Below, one piece after another: positions 54,304 through 62,774 of a DNA stretch of 64,000 nucleotides. Made by a program: the position numbers and the translations under genes. The notes below the pieces were generated by a model. That model did no database searches and was not told where the DNA came from. It was given only the letters and a program-made list of their open reading frames with translations. Location: contig NZ_PEGH01000019.1 in assembly GCF_002737755.1 (NCBI RefSeq), forward strand, positions 62,001 through 126,000, given 5' to 3'. The stretch is from Caulobacter sp. BP25. GTDB lineage: Bacteria; Pseudomonadota; Alphaproteobacteria; Caulobacterales; Caulobacteraceae. The first letter of the stretch is position 1, and the number at the start of each line of letters is the position of its first letter.

Positions 54304-54612
54304 TCAGCGCATCTTCGAGAACAGGGCGCCCATCTTGGGCTGCAGGGCCATGGCCACGCCCATGTCCGAAAGCTTCAGCTTGCCGGTCATGACCGCCATA
54401 GTTGGGTCCAGCTTGCCTTCGCCGATGGCCAGCAGGTCGTCGAGCGCCAGCGTCATGGTCAGGTCGGCCGGCTTGTCTTCGTTGGTCACGGAACCACCGT
54501 CGATGTGGATGAAGCCTGCGTCCTTCAGGTCGAACTTCAGGCTCTTGCCCAGGCCGCTGTCGTCGCCGACGGCGGTTTTGATGCGATCGGTGATTTCCTG
54601 GATGGTGGCCAT
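54304..54612 (-). CDS. SCP2 sterol-binding domain protein
   Basis: 102 residues, a single SCP2 domain: ITDRIKTAVGDDSGLGKSLKFDLKDAGFIHIDGGSVTNEDKPADLTMTLALDDLLAIGEGKLDPTMAVMTGKLKLSDMGVAMAL. Binds lipids or acyl-CoA in a hydrophobic tunnel. Upstream of, and coupled to, a lysophospholipase-like gene, fitting lipid metabolism. Confidence 0.9.
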   Translation of the reverse strand: MATIQEITDRIKTAVGDDSGLGKSLKFDLKDAGFIHIDGGSVTNEDKPADLTMTLALDDLLAIGEGKLDPTMAVMTGKLKLSDMGVAMALQPKMGALFSKMR

Positions 54613-54772
54613 GAGCGCGATCTCCCTTGCGCGAAATGATATTGCGGATAGCTAGACCGGCCCGCCCAAACAAGTAAACACCGTTCAGACGACGCAGGCC
54701 TCTATTTTCTTCCCGCCGTAGAAGGCGACCTTAGTCGAGGTTTTTGTCAACTTTACCCACAGGGCGCCTCGC

Positions 54773-55657
54773 TCATGCGGGCTTCACGAACTTGAGGGTC
54801 ATGCGATCGCTCTCCCCGATCGCGTCATACTTCGCATGGTCGAAGCCCGGCTCGGCTGGCTCGCCACGCGGCGCCGACAGGCGCGTGGGCGGCAGAGTCC
54901 AGACGCCGAATGGATGGTCCTTGGTGTCCTTGGAATTGGCGTTGATCTCGCTGGCGGCGGCCAGGACGAAGCCCGCCTCCTTGGCCATCTGGATCACATA
55001 GTCCTGCTGGACGTAGCCATCGGCGGCCAGCACGTCCTGCACGTGTCCAGGCTCGCCGCGATGCTCTTCGATCCCGAGCACGCCGCCCGGCTTCAGCGCC
55101 GCCAAGGCGTCGCGGAACGCCTTCTCGGCGATGCCGCCAGCCATCCAGTTATGCAGGTTGCGCAGGAACAGCACGAGGTCGGCGCTGCCCGCCGGCGCCA
55201 CCGGACCGCTGGTCGGGCCAAACGCGGTGAAGGTCACCTCGCCAAAGATCTTCTTCGCGCCCGTGACCTTGCGTCGGTAAGCCTCGACGATCTCGGCGGC
55301 GGCCGGGTCGGCCGGATTGTTGGTCTCCAGCAGCGCCTCGTAGAGGTGGCCTTTGGTCTCGGCCAGGAAGGGCGCGACGATGTCGGTGTACCACCCCGCC
55401 CCCGGCCAGAACTCGACGACGGTCTGGCCGGGCGCGAGGCCCCAGAACTTCAGAGTCTCCACGGGATGACGCCAGCGGTCGCGAGCGCGGTCCGCCGGCA
55501 GACGCCACTCACCGGCGATGATGGCCTCGAGGCTCTCGGGACGCGGCTTTTCGACGGGCGCGGCCTTGTCCTTGGACTTGCCGCAACCCACCAGGCCGAG
55601 CGCGCCCGCGCCGGCCAGCAAGCTTCTTCGCGACCATTGCTGGGTAGACGCCATCAT
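54773..55657 (-). CDS. Tat-exported lipoprotein with methyltransferase fold
   Basis: 294 residues. The N-terminus has a twin-arginine motif (WSRRSLLAGAGALG) and a lipobox (LVGC), predicting Tat export and lipidation. The rest is a class I methyltransferase-like fold: GQTVVEFWPGAGWYTDIVAPF (motif I with Pro), ADLVLFLRNLHNWM, LKPGGVLGIEEHR. It ends with the paralogue-shared block KDTKDHPFGVWTLPP and KYDAIGESDRMTL. S-adenosylmethionine is not expected outside the cytoplasm, so its real function is unclear. It is the downstream member of a tandem pair. Confidence 0.82.
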   Translation of the reverse strand: MMASTQQWSRRSLLAGAGALGLVGCGKSKDKAAPVEKPRPESLEAIIAGEWRLPADRARDRWRHPVETLKFWGLAPGQTVVEFWPGAGWYTDIVAPFLAETKGHLYEALLETNNPADPAAAEIVEAYRRKVTGAKKIFGEVTFTAFGPTSGPVAPAGSADLVLFLRNLHNWMAGGIAEKAFRDALAALKPGGVLGIEEHRGEPGHVQDVLAADGYVQQDYVIQMAKEAGFVLAAASEINANSKDTKDHPFGVWTLPPTRLSAPRGEPAEPGFDHAKYDAIGESDRMTLKFVKPA

Positions 55658-55715
55658 GCCCCCGTGTACGCGTACGCTGAAACGGCGCCAGCCTGGCCGC
55701 CGACCTTGACCAAAG

Positions 55716-56561
55716 TCAGGCCGGCTTGCGGAAGCGCAGGGTCATGCGGTCGCTCTCGCCGATGGCGTCGTACTTCGTCCGATCGAAGTTCGGGTCGGCC
55801 GGCTGACCGCCGGGCGCCGTGCGCTTTACGGGCGGCAGCGTCCAGACCCCGAACGGGTGGTCCTTGGTGTCCTTGGGGTTGGCGTTGATCTCGGACTGGG
55901 CGTCCAGCTTGAAGCCGGCCTTCTCGGCGAGCGCCACGACCGTGGCCGTGTTCAGGTAGCCGTCGGCGCCGGCGGCCTTTTCCGAGCGCGGATCGGCCCG
56001 ATGGTCCTCGACCGCCAGGAAGCCGCCCGGCTTCAACACCGCGAAGAAGTCGGCGAACACCTTGTCGGCCATGCCGGGCGCGCCGGTCCAGTTGTGGACG
56101 TTACGGGCGGTCAGCACGAGATCGGCCGAGCCCGGCGCGCCCAGAGGTCCCGACACGGCGCCGAAGTTCACGAACTGCGGCTTGCCGTACTTGGCGGCGT
56201 CCGAAAAGCGGGCCTCGAAGTCGGCGCGGCCCTTGCGCGCGCCTTCCGACAGCTTGGGGTTCGAAAGATCGGCGACACCGGCGATGTAGGTCCCGCCGGT
56301 CGCCTTGGCATAGGGCGCCAGGATCTCGGTCCAGTAGCCGCCGCCCGGCGAGATTTCGATCACCGTCTGCTTGGGCTTCAGGCCCCAAAAGATCAGGCTT
56401 TCATAGGGATGGCGCGCGCCATCGCGAGCCACATCGGCGGCAGGACGGGCCGGCGAAGCGATCGCGGACTTCAGCGCCTGATCGGTCGCGGCGAAGGCGG
56501 CGGCTGGGGCGGTAAGGCTGACGGCGGCGGCCAGCAGCAGGACGTGACGACGAAGCGGCAT
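55716..56561 (-). CDS. Sec-exported protein with methyltransferase fold, paralogue of the downstream gene
   Basis: 281 residues. Sec signal peptide (SLTAPAAAFA/ATDQ). Motif I is QTVIEISPGGGYWTEILAPYAKATGGTYIAG, then ADLVLTARNVHNWTG and LKPGGFLAVEDHRAD. The C-terminal block NPKDTKDHPFGVWTLPP...FDRTKYDAIGESDRMTLRF is nearly identical to that of the 54773 gene, showing tandem duplication. The SAM-binding acidic position is present (VIEI), so SAM binding cannot be dismissed. Exported location by signal peptide; role unknown. Confidence 0.83.
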   Translation of the reverse strand: MPLRRHVLLLAAAVSLTAPAAAFAATDQALKSAIASPARPAADVARDGARHPYESLIFWGLKPKQTVIEISPGGGYWTEILAPYAKATGGTYIAGVADLSNPKLSEGARKGRADFEARFSDAAKYGKPQFVNFGAVSGPLGAPGSADLVLTARNVHNWTGAPGMADKVFADFFAVLKPGGFLAVEDHRADPRSEKAAGADGYLNTATVVALAEKAGFKLDAQSEINANPKDTKDHPFGVWTLPPVKRTAPGGQPADPNFDRTKYDAIGESDRMTLRFRKPA

Positions 56562-56700
56562 GGGGGAAGTGTCCTTCGGCGAGTTGTTGCGCGGGCGACC
56601 TTACCCGGGGCGCGCGATGCGTCAAAGGATTCGCGTTCGATGAGCCCCCCCTTGAACGGGGAAACCGTCTCACCAACTAAACCTATGAAGGCGCTGGAAA

Positions 56701-56793
56701 TCCGGGCCTTCCGGACCGCTGGCGACGCCGATTTCGGGTCGCCGAAGGGACGCACATTCAAAGACCTTGCTTGATGAGAAGGATCTGAAACCT
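56701..56793 (+). promoter_or_regulatory. ROSE-type RNA thermometer upstream of Hsp20 gene
   Basis: Three successive hairpins in the leader: TCCGG/CCGGA (56701-56715), GGCGAC...GTCGCC with an inner CCGA/TCGG (56721-56743), and a final stem 56763-56785. In the last, CCUU-G-CU pairs with AG-AAGG leaving a bulged G, which hides the AAGGA ribosome site. The TTGCT element facing the ribosome site is the defining ROSE feature in alphaproteobacterial small heat-shock genes. CTTGAA at 56651 could be a heat-shock sigma-32 -35 element. Confidence 0.8.
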
Positions 56794-57249
56794 ATGCGTA
56801 CGATCGACCTTTCGCCCCTGTATCGCTCGCTCGTCGGCTTTGACCGCCTGGCCGCCCAATTGGACGCCGCGGCCCGCACGGAAGCCAGCTCGGGCTACCC
56901 TCCCTACAATATCGAACGCACCGGCGAGAACGACTACCGCATCGAGATCGCGGTGGCGGGCTTCAAGCCGGAAGAGCTGAACGTCGAGGTGAAGGAAAAC
57001 CTGCTGACCGTCACCGGTCGTAAGGCGGCCAACGACGACGCCAAGCAGTACCTGCACCGCGGGCTCGCCGAACGGAATTTCGAGCGCAAGTTCCAGCTTA
57101 CCGACTACCTGGTGGTGGTCGACGCCGAACTGTCGAACGGCCTGCTGTCCATCGCGCTGAAGCGCGAACTGCCCGAGGCCCTCAAGCCTCGAATCGTCGA
57201 CATCAAGGCCGGCGCTTCGTCGCTGATCGAAGGCGAGAAGGCCGCCTAA
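56794..57249 (+). CDS. Small heat-shock protein (Hsp20/IbpA type)
   Basis: 151 residues. Alpha-crystallin domain: PPYNIERTGENDYRIEIAVAGFKPEELNVEVKENLLTVTGRKA ... RGLAERNFERKFQLTDYLVVVDAELSNGLLSIALKRELPEALKPR, with the class A (IbpA-like) wording. Holds unfolding proteins for DnaK/ClpB. Translation start at ATG 56794, 27 bases after a TTG in the leader; the ribosome site AAGGA is masked by the thermometer at low temperature. A strong terminator follows. Confidence 0.93.
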   Translation: MRTIDLSPLYRSLVGFDRLAAQLDAAARTEASSGYPPYNIERTGENDYRIEIAVAGFKPEELNVEVKENLLTVTGRKAANDDAKQYLHRGLAERNFERKFQLTDYLVVVDAELSNGLLSIALKRELPEALKPRIVDIKAGASSLIEGEKAA

Positions 57250-57288
57250 TCGACCCTGTTCTGAGTTCCCTACACCCCTCCGAACTTG

Positions 57289-57315
57289 GGCGGCGCAGCG
57301 ATGCGCCGCCTTTTT
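57289..57315 (+). terminator. Intrinsic terminator of Hsp20 gene
   Basis: Perfect 9-bp stem (GGCGGCGCA / TGCGCCGCC) with GCGA tetraloop and TTTTT tail. It lies 40 bases past the stop and 9 bases from the end of the convergent pentapeptide gene. Confidence 0.9.
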
Positions 57316-57323
57316 CGTGTCGC

Positions 57324-58592
57324 CTAAATCACGTCGTCGAGGCCGCGCGCGCCCAGGCGGATCGCGCCGGTGATGTCGACGTCGCGCAATTGGGCGCTGG
57401 TGAAATTGGCGCGCGAGAGGTCCGCGCCGGCCAACCGCGCCTGGCGCAGATCCGCCCGGGCCAGGTCGGCGTTGGCGAGAATGGCGCCGGTCATGTCGCA
57501 GGGCAGAACCCGATCGGCGGCGATCAGCAACGGTCCCATCTGGGCGTCGCGCAGGTCAGAGCCGGTGAGCTTGGCGCCCTTCAGACGAGCGCCGCGCAGG
57601 TCCGCCCGGCGCAGGTTACAGGCGCGCAAGTCCGCGCCCTCCAGCTGGGCGCCCTGCATCTGCACGCCTTCCATATCGAGGCCATAAAAGACCGCGCCCT
57701 TGGCCGACAGGGCCGTCAGGTTGAAGCCGCTTACCGAGCGCAGATTGCGCAGGTCGGCGTTGTCGAAGACCGACGGCTTGCCTTCAGCGCCGCCGGTTTC
57801 GATCCAGCGCGCGTGGTCGGCGATCATCTGCTCGTAGGGCAGATCCGCGATGTTGGTCCCGGCCGGTTTGTCGGTCAGGGCGCCTTCCATGTTCGTCTGG
57901 TTGACGTTCCAGGACATAGTCTTGGCGCCGACCAGAACCGTGTTGCGCAGGTCCGCGCCCGCGAGGTTCGCGCCCGACAGGTCCGCCCCCGCCAGGTTGG
58001 CGCCATTGAAGTTGGCCTGCTTGAGATTGGCTCGGATCAGCTTGGCGTCCTTCAGGATGGCGTCGCTGAAGTCGGCCTTGGTCGCGACGATCCCCGACAG
58101 GCGCGAGCGCTCAAGGTTCGCGCCGCTGAGGTTGGCCCCGATCGCATAGGCCTCGCGCTGGGTCAGCTCGATGACCTTGTAGCCCTCCTTGCGATCGGCG
58201 GCGGCGATGGCCCCTTCCCGCAAGTCGGCCTCGAACATGTCCGCGCCGGTCAGATTAGCGCCGCGCAGGCTGGAGCCGCGCAGATCGGCCCGCCGCAGCG
58301 AGGCGTCGGTCAGGTTCGCGCCCTGCAGATCGGCGCCATACAGATTGGCGTTGTCGAGCTTGGTCTTGCGCAGGTCGCACCCGACCATCATCGCGCCGGT
58401 AAAGTCGGCGTCGCACAGGTTCCGGCCCGTCAGCGACAGGCCGGAAAGATCACAGAACGTGAAGACGGCCCGCGCGCCCCCCAGCTTCGCCGACCATAGG
58501 CGATCGTGCTTGGCGCAGATGACGTCAAGGTCGTGCTGCGTCAGACGCTTGTAGTCTTGGACGGTGGGCGCATCGGCGCTCATGGGCGGCAT
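57324..58592 (-). CDS. Pentapeptide-repeat protein
   Basis: 422 residues with three blocks of A(D/N)LxX pentapeptides (about 70-130, 150-225 and 290-415; for example LDNANLYGADLQGANLTDASLRRADLRGSSLRG), predicted to form right-handed beta-helices. A non-repeat N-terminus (DYKRLTQHDLDVICAKHDRLWSAKLGGARAVF) and a helical insert (YEQMIADHARWIETGG) interrupt. Homologues mostly have no known function; some mimic DNA. Start at the ATG at 58592 or three codons later. Confidence 0.9.
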   Translation of the reverse strand: MPPMSADAPTVQDYKRLTQHDLDVICAKHDRLWSAKLGGARAVFTFCDLSGLSLTGRNLCDADFTGAMMVGCDLRKTKLDNANLYGADLQGANLTDASLRRADLRGSSLRGANLTGADMFEADLREGAIAAADRKEGYKVIELTQREAYAIGANLSGANLERSRLSGIVATKADFSDAILKDAKLIRANLKQANFNGANLAGADLSGANLAGADLRNTVLVGAKTMSWNVNQTNMEGALTDKPAGTNIADLPYEQMIADHARWIETGGAEGKPSVFDNADLRNLRSVSGFNLTALSAKGAVFYGLDMEGVQMQGAQLEGADLRACNLRRADLRGARLKGAKLTGSDLRDAQMGPLLIAADRVLPCDMTGAILANADLARADLRQARLAGADLSRANFTSAQLRDVDITGAIRLGARGLDDVI

Positions 58593-58665
58593 GGTATCCC
58601 GAATGAGGCGTCAACCCTGCGCAGAACAGGATTAACGCCATCTTTCCAAAGGCTTCCGCCGCCTA

Positions 58666-59379
58666 TCAACCAACCTGCGGCAGCGCCTCGGCCCGACTCT
58701 CGTCAAGATAGCGCGCGCCGATCGGCTTCAGCTGGGCGTCCAGCTCGATGACCAGCGGATTACCGGTCGGGATTTCAACGCCCACGATCTTGTCATCCGG
58801 CACCTGGAACAGGTGCTTGACGATGGCGCGCAGCGAGTTGCCGTGCGCGGCGACCAGGACGGTTTCGCCGGCCTTCAGGTGCGGGGCGATGTCGCTCTCC
58901 CAGTAGGGCAGAACGCGAACCAGGGTCGTGGCCAGGCTCTCGGTCGACGGCAGGGTCGCGCCTTTATAGCGGCGGTCCTTGGCGAAATCGTACTCGCCGC
59001 CCGGCGCTAGCTCCGGCGGCGGGATGTCGTAGGACCGGCGCCAGATCGTGACCTGCTCGACGCCATGCTTCTCGGCGGTCTCGGCCTTGTTCAGGCCCGT
59101 CAGGCCGCCGTAGTGGCGCTCGTTCAGACGCCAGTCCTTAGTCACCGGCACGAAGCTCTGCTTGGCCGCGTCCAGCGCCAGATTGCCCGTGCGGATGGCC
59201 CGCGTCTGGACCGAGGTGAAAGCCTGGTCGATGTCGAGGCCGGCCTCGGCGATCAGCTCTCCGCCCTTGCGCGCCTGCGCCTCGCCTTCGGCCGTCAGGT
59301 CGACGTCGACCCAGCCGGTGAAGCGGTTTTCCAGGTTCCACTGGCTTTGGCCGTGGCGGAGCAGGACGAGGGTCGGCAT
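58666..59379 (-). CDS. gpmA: 2,3-bisphosphoglycerate-dependent phosphoglycerate mutase
   Basis: 237 residues. Catalytic His in LVLLRHGQSQWNLENRFTGW (His9), second active region NERHYGGLTGLNKAETAEKHG, and the C-terminal His in VLVAAHGNSLRAIVKHL. Interconverts 3- and 2-phosphoglycerate in glycolysis. Monocistronic, divergent from the kdsD operon. Confidence 0.95.
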   Translation of the reverse strand: MPTLVLLRHGQSQWNLENRFTGWVDVDLTAEGEAQARKGGELIAEAGLDIDQAFTSVQTRAIRTGNLALDAAKQSFVPVTKDWRLNERHYGGLTGLNKAETAEKHGVEQVTIWRRSYDIPPPELAPGGEYDFAKDRRYKGATLPSTESLATTLVRVLPYWESDIAPHLKAGETVLVAAHGNSLRAIVKHLFQVPDDKIVGVEIPTGNPLVIELDAQLKPIGARYLDESRAEALPQVG

Positions 59380-59507
59380 CGGGCTTCCTTCAGCGTGGAG
59401 GCGAGGTCGGGTTTATCTCAGGGCGGGCTAAGCCCAGCGCCGCCCAGCGTCAAGCGCCGATGCCCGCGCCCCCTCCCCCAACCCGTCGCACGTGCTATAG
59501 GCGGGAC

Positions 59508-59741
59508 ATGCCTGATCGCATCTTCATGCCGCTAATGGGTCTGATCGCCCTTGTGCTGATCGCCTTCTCCCTCGTTTGGCCGCAGGGCCAGGGTGACCGC
59601 TCCTGGGGGCCGTTCGGCCATACGCCGGTCCAGCAGACACCCGAAATGAAGGCCAAGATCCAGCGGGAGAAAGACGCTGCGGCCCGCCGTGAAGCCGCCG
59701 CGCGGAAGGCCATCGAAGCCACGGGCCACGCCCCGCAATGA
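59508..59741 (+). CDS. Small membrane protein preceding kdsD
   Basis: 77 residues. One membrane helix (PLMGLIALVLIAFSLVWP, about 7-24), then GQGDRSWGPFGHTP and a Lys/Glu/Ala-rich coiled tail. GGCGGGAC precedes the ATG at 59508. Stop overlaps the kdsD start (ATGA), so the two are coupled. No family recognised; an envelope role is suggested by the KDO pathway neighbour. Confidence 0.7.
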   Translation: MPDRIFMPLMGLIALVLIAFSLVWPQGQGDRSWGPFGHTPVQQTPEMKAKIQREKDAAARREAAARKAIEATGHAPQ

Positions 59742-60694
59742 GCGCTTTCGATGCGATCGCCGTCGGCAGACGGGTGCTGAGCGTCGAGGCCGACGCCCTG
59801 CGCACGCTGTCCCAATCCCTCGACGACGCCTTCGTTCAGGCGGTCGAGACTCTGTTCAACGCCAAGGGCCGGATCGTCTGCACCGGCATCGGGAAGTCCG
59901 GCCACGTGGCGCGCAAGATCGCCGCGACCCTGGCCTCCACCGGCGCGCAGGCGATGTTCGTCCACCCGGCGGAAGCCAGCCACGGCGACCTCGGCATGAT
60001 CGGCCCCGACGACGTGATCCTGGCGTTGTCGAAGTCGGGCGAGGCGCGCGAGCTGTCGGACACGATCGCCTACGCCAAGCGCTTCTCGATTCCGCTGATC
60101 GCCATGACGGCGTTCGAGGACAGCCAGCTGGGCCGTGGCGGCGACATCGTGCTGCGCCTGCCCGATGCGCCGGAAGCCACGGCCGAGGTCAACGCCCCGA
60201 CCACCTCCACCACGCTGCAGATCGCCCTGGGCGACGCCATCGCCGTGGCCCTGCTGGAACGGCGAGGCTTCACGGCCAGCGACTTCCGGGTCTTCCATCC
60301 AGGCGGCAAGCTGGGCGCCATGCTGCGCACGGTCGCCGACCTGATGCACGGCGACGACGAGCTGCCGCTGATCGGCGTCGACGCCCCCATGTCCGACGCC
60401 CTGCTGGTCATGAGCGAGAAACGCTTTGGCGCGGTGGGCGTCGTCGACGGCGACGGACGCCTGGCCGGCCTGATCACCGACGGCGATCTGCGCCGACACA
60501 TGGACGGGCTGCTGCAGCACACCGCAAGCCAGGTCATGACCCGCGCCCCCCTGGTCATCGCCCCCGGCGCCCTGGCGGCCGAAGCCCTGAAAGTGATGAA
60601 CGATCGCCGGATCACGGTGCTTTTCGTCGTCGAGGCCGAACGTCCCGTCGGCGTGCTGCACGTCCACGACCTGCTGCGCGCCGGCGTGATCTGA
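59738..60694 (+). CDS. kdsD: Arabinose-5-phosphate isomerase (KpsF/KdsD)
   Basis: 318 residues. SIS domain with CTGIGKSGHVARKIAATLASTG and ALSKSGEARELSDTIAYAKRFSIPLIAMTA, then FHPGGKLGAML and two CBS domains (about 205-318, LMHGDDELPLIG..., VMTRAPLVIAPG). Supplies arabinose-5-phosphate for KDO and lipopolysaccharide. Confidence 0.95.
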   Translation: MSAFDAIAVGRRVLSVEADALRTLSQSLDDAFVQAVETLFNAKGRIVCTGIGKSGHVARKIAATLASTGAQAMFVHPAEASHGDLGMIGPDDVILALSKSGEARELSDTIAYAKRFSIPLIAMTAFEDSQLGRGGDIVLRLPDAPEATAEVNAPTTSTTLQIALGDAIAVALLERRGFTASDFRVFHPGGKLGAMLRTVADLMHGDDELPLIGVDAPMSDALLVMSEKRFGAVGVVDGDGRLAGLITDGDLRRHMDGLLQHTASQVMTRAPLVIAPGALAAEALKVMNDRRITVLFVVEAERPVGVLHVHDLLRAGVI

Positions 60695-60703
60695 CACGCC
60701 ATC

Positions 60704-61141
60704 ATGATCAGGCTCCGCCCCTCCCGCCCCGACGACGGCCCACGGGTCGTCGAGATCTGGGCCGCCGCCGTGGACGCGACGCACGACTTTCTCTCATCCG
60801 AGGATCGCGCGGCGATCGGGCGCGAGGTCGAGGCCTTCCTGCCCGGCGCGCCGCTGACCGTCGCGGTGGATCGCCGCGATCGGCCGGTCGGCTTCATGCT
60901 GATCGCGGGATCGCACATGGAAGCCCTGTTCATTGATCCTGAACATCGCGACGCCGGTGTCGGCCGGATGCTGATCGAGTACGCCCTGGCGGTTCACCCG
61001 CTCCTGACCACGGACGTCAACGAGCAGAACGCCCAGGCGGTCGGCTTCTACGAGCACATGGGCTTCGAACGCACCGGATGGTCGGCGACCGACGGCCAGG
61101 GCCGCGCCTACCCGCTGATCCATCTGCGCTTTGGCGCTTAG
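60704..61141 (+). CDS. GNAT acetyltransferase (YjaB-like)
   Basis: 145 residues. IRLRPSRPDDGPRVVEIWAAAVDATHDFLSSED and EALFIDPEHRDAGVGRMLIEYAL (CoA loop), VNEQNAQAVGFYEHMGFERTGWS. This matches the YjaB-like GNAT group. Nine bases after the kdsD stop, likely co-transcribed. Substrate unknown. Confidence 0.85.
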   Translation: MIRLRPSRPDDGPRVVEIWAAAVDATHDFLSSEDRAAIGREVEAFLPGAPLTVAVDRRDRPVGFMLIAGSHMEALFIDPEHRDAGVGRMLIEYALAVHPLLTTDVNEQNAQAVGFYEHMGFERTGWSATDGQGRAYPLIHLRFGA

Positions 61142-61263
61142 ACAAGGGGCGCCTCGGCCCCGCCATTAGCCATCCGAGGCGCTAAGATCGCCTCAGTACG
61201 TCTTCCCCTTGGGCCTGGGGTGGCGGACGGCTAAGCAGGCGCGATCGCTGTTGAGGAGTCGCC

Positions 61264-62169
61264 ATGCGCCTGCCCGCTCTCATCCTGGCCTGCCTGCTTG
61301 TGTTCGTCTCGCCCGCCCTGGCGCAGAAGCTGGACCAGACGCCGCGCGTGGCGGTGATCTCGGCGTTCCCGCCCGAGATCGGCGCGCTGAACGCCGCCAC
61401 CAAGGACCCCAAGACCTTCGACGTCCACGGCGTGAAGTTCATGACCGGCCAGATGGAAGGCAAGCCGGTCGTAGTGTTCCTGAGCGGCGTCTCCATGGTC
61501 AACGCGGCCATGACCACCCAGATGGCGCTGGACCGCTTCAACATCACCCGCATCGTCTTTTCCGGCATCGCCGGCGGCGTCGATGAGGGCCTGGACATCG
61601 GCGACGTGGTGGTCGCCGACCGCTGGGCCCAGAACTTGGAAAGCGCCTTCGCCCGCGAGACCGACAAGGGTTTCGAGGTCTCGCCCAGCATCCGCAACAG
61701 CACCCTGCCCAACTACGGCATGATCTTCCCGCGCGCGATCGTCCTGCCGTCGGACAGCGACAGCCTGCGCGACGGCCGCGTCTGGTTCCCGTCCGATCCG
61801 GCCCTGCTGGAGACCGCCAAACAGGTCGCCGCCTCGGTGGCCCTGCAGCGCTGCGCCGCCGACAAGTGCCTGGTCCATCCGCCCAAGGTGGTGATCGGCG
61901 GCGCCGGCGTCTCGGCCCCGGTGTTCCTCGACAACGCCGGCTATCGCAAATATCTGCGCTCGACCTTCGAAGCCCGGGTGGTCGACATGGAGAGCGCCGC
62001 CGTCGCTCACGTGGCCCTGGTCAACAAGACCCCGTTCATCGCCTTCCGCAGCCTGTCGGACCTGGCCGGCGGCGGCGCGGGCGCCAACGAGATGCATACC
62101 TTCATGGCTCTCGCCTCGGACAATTCAGCAACGGTGGTGAAGGCGTTCGTCAAGGCGCTGCCGAACTAG
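61264..62169 (+). CDS. Exported nucleosidase/phosphorylase (PNP_UDP family)
   Basis: 301 residues. Sec signal peptide (VFVSPALA/QKL). PNP_UDP_1 core: RVAVISAFPPEIGAL, ITRIVFSGIAGGVDEGLDIGDVVVADRW, VVDMESAAVAHVALVNKTPFIAFRSLSDLAGG, with the E of DMESAA and the D of LSDLAG at catalytic positions, as in MTA/SAH nucleosidases. An exported member would scavenge nucleosides in the periplasm. AGGAG lies before the ATG. Confidence 0.87.
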   Translation: MRLPALILACLLVFVSPALAQKLDQTPRVAVISAFPPEIGALNAATKDPKTFDVHGVKFMTGQMEGKPVVVFLSGVSMVNAAMTTQMALDRFNITRIVFSGIAGGVDEGLDIGDVVVADRWAQNLESAFARETDKGFEVSPSIRNSTLPNYGMIFPRAIVLPSDSDSLRDGRVWFPSDPALLETAKQVAASVALQRCAADKCLVHPPKVVIGGAGVSAPVFLDNAGYRKYLRSTFEARVVDMESAAVAHVALVNKTPFIAFRSLSDLAGGGAGANEMHTFMALASDNSATVVKAFVKALPN

Positions 62170-62222
62170 GCGCGCGGCTTTCCCGCTTCACGCGGATGGC
62201 CGCTGAAGGGATGGAAGGGGAT

Positions 62223-62391
62223 GCGGAGCGCCCGGGCGACGCCCGGAGTGTGAGTAGTGATTACCGTTTCGACGAAGCCTAGACGCTCCGCGCAGTCGTT
62301 ATCCGGTGAGCCTTCGACGCGCGGGGTTTTAACCCGCTTCCGAAAGAGGCCCCCGGCGGGCGGGCCGGGCTGGCGACCCGGTCCCCGGACC
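62223..62391. other. Gene-free, highly structured stretch, possible RNA
   Basis: From 62170 to 62510 no convincing ORF exists. Structures: 8-bp inverted repeat GCGGAGCG (62223-62230) with CGCTCCGC (62284-62291) enclosing the hairpin CCGGGC-gac-GCCCGG; GGGTT-TT-AACCC near 62321-62337; GGTCC-CC-GGACC (62380-62391). It did not match tmRNA, RNase P, 6S or SRP RNA by eye. Confidence 0.35.
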
Positions 62392-62510
62392 GTTCGGGCG
62401 ATTTCAGCCCGGACCTAAAGTCCCGCTCGACCACCCCCGACAGCCGTCACGATCGCCGGCCGGACGTCCCTTCTAAGCCATCGGGTGAGATCAGTATGGA
62501 GGGGGTTTCA

Positions 62511-62595
62511 ACGCGGATCACACAGCGGCGTGTAAAAGTGAGAAGTCGTTGAAATTGTTGGGTTCGATTTCGGATACGCGGATCACAGAGCGCCG
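62511..62595. repeat. Direct repeat ACGCGGATCACA
   Basis: Two 20-bp copies, 62511-62530 and 62576-62595, identical at 18 positions, begin 65 bases apart in the gene-free region. The second is directly followed by the hairpin cluster. Confidence 0.6.
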
Positions 62596-62619
62596 CGAAC
62601 GCTCGTACTTGCCCCCTCC

Positions 62620-62709
62620 GCGCCTGCGGCGCTCCTCCCCCGGAGGGGGAAGAAGGAAACCCACGTCTTCTGCCCCCTTTGGGGGCGGACGACCACGCGG
62701 AGCGTGGTC
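62620..62709. repeat. Cluster of REP-type hairpins
   Basis: Four short perfect or near-perfect stems in 90 bases: GCGCC-TGC-GGCGC (62620-62632), TCCCC/GGGGA around 62640, GCCCCC-TTT-GGGGGC (62672-62686) and GACCACGC-GGA-GCGTGGTC (62691-62709). Typical of intergenic palindromic repeats. Confidence 0.65.
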
Positions 62710-62774
62710 AGGTGGGGGCCTGCGGTGGTGGCCGATTGGCGCTTTGAAACCCGTCCTCAAGCGACGGGAGCCAT

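Noticed and set aside
62223..62510. Possible tmRNA (permuted two-piece form)
   Set aside because: No sequence encoding the Caulobacter-type tag (ANDNFAEEFAVAA) and no CCA-ended T-arm half were found.
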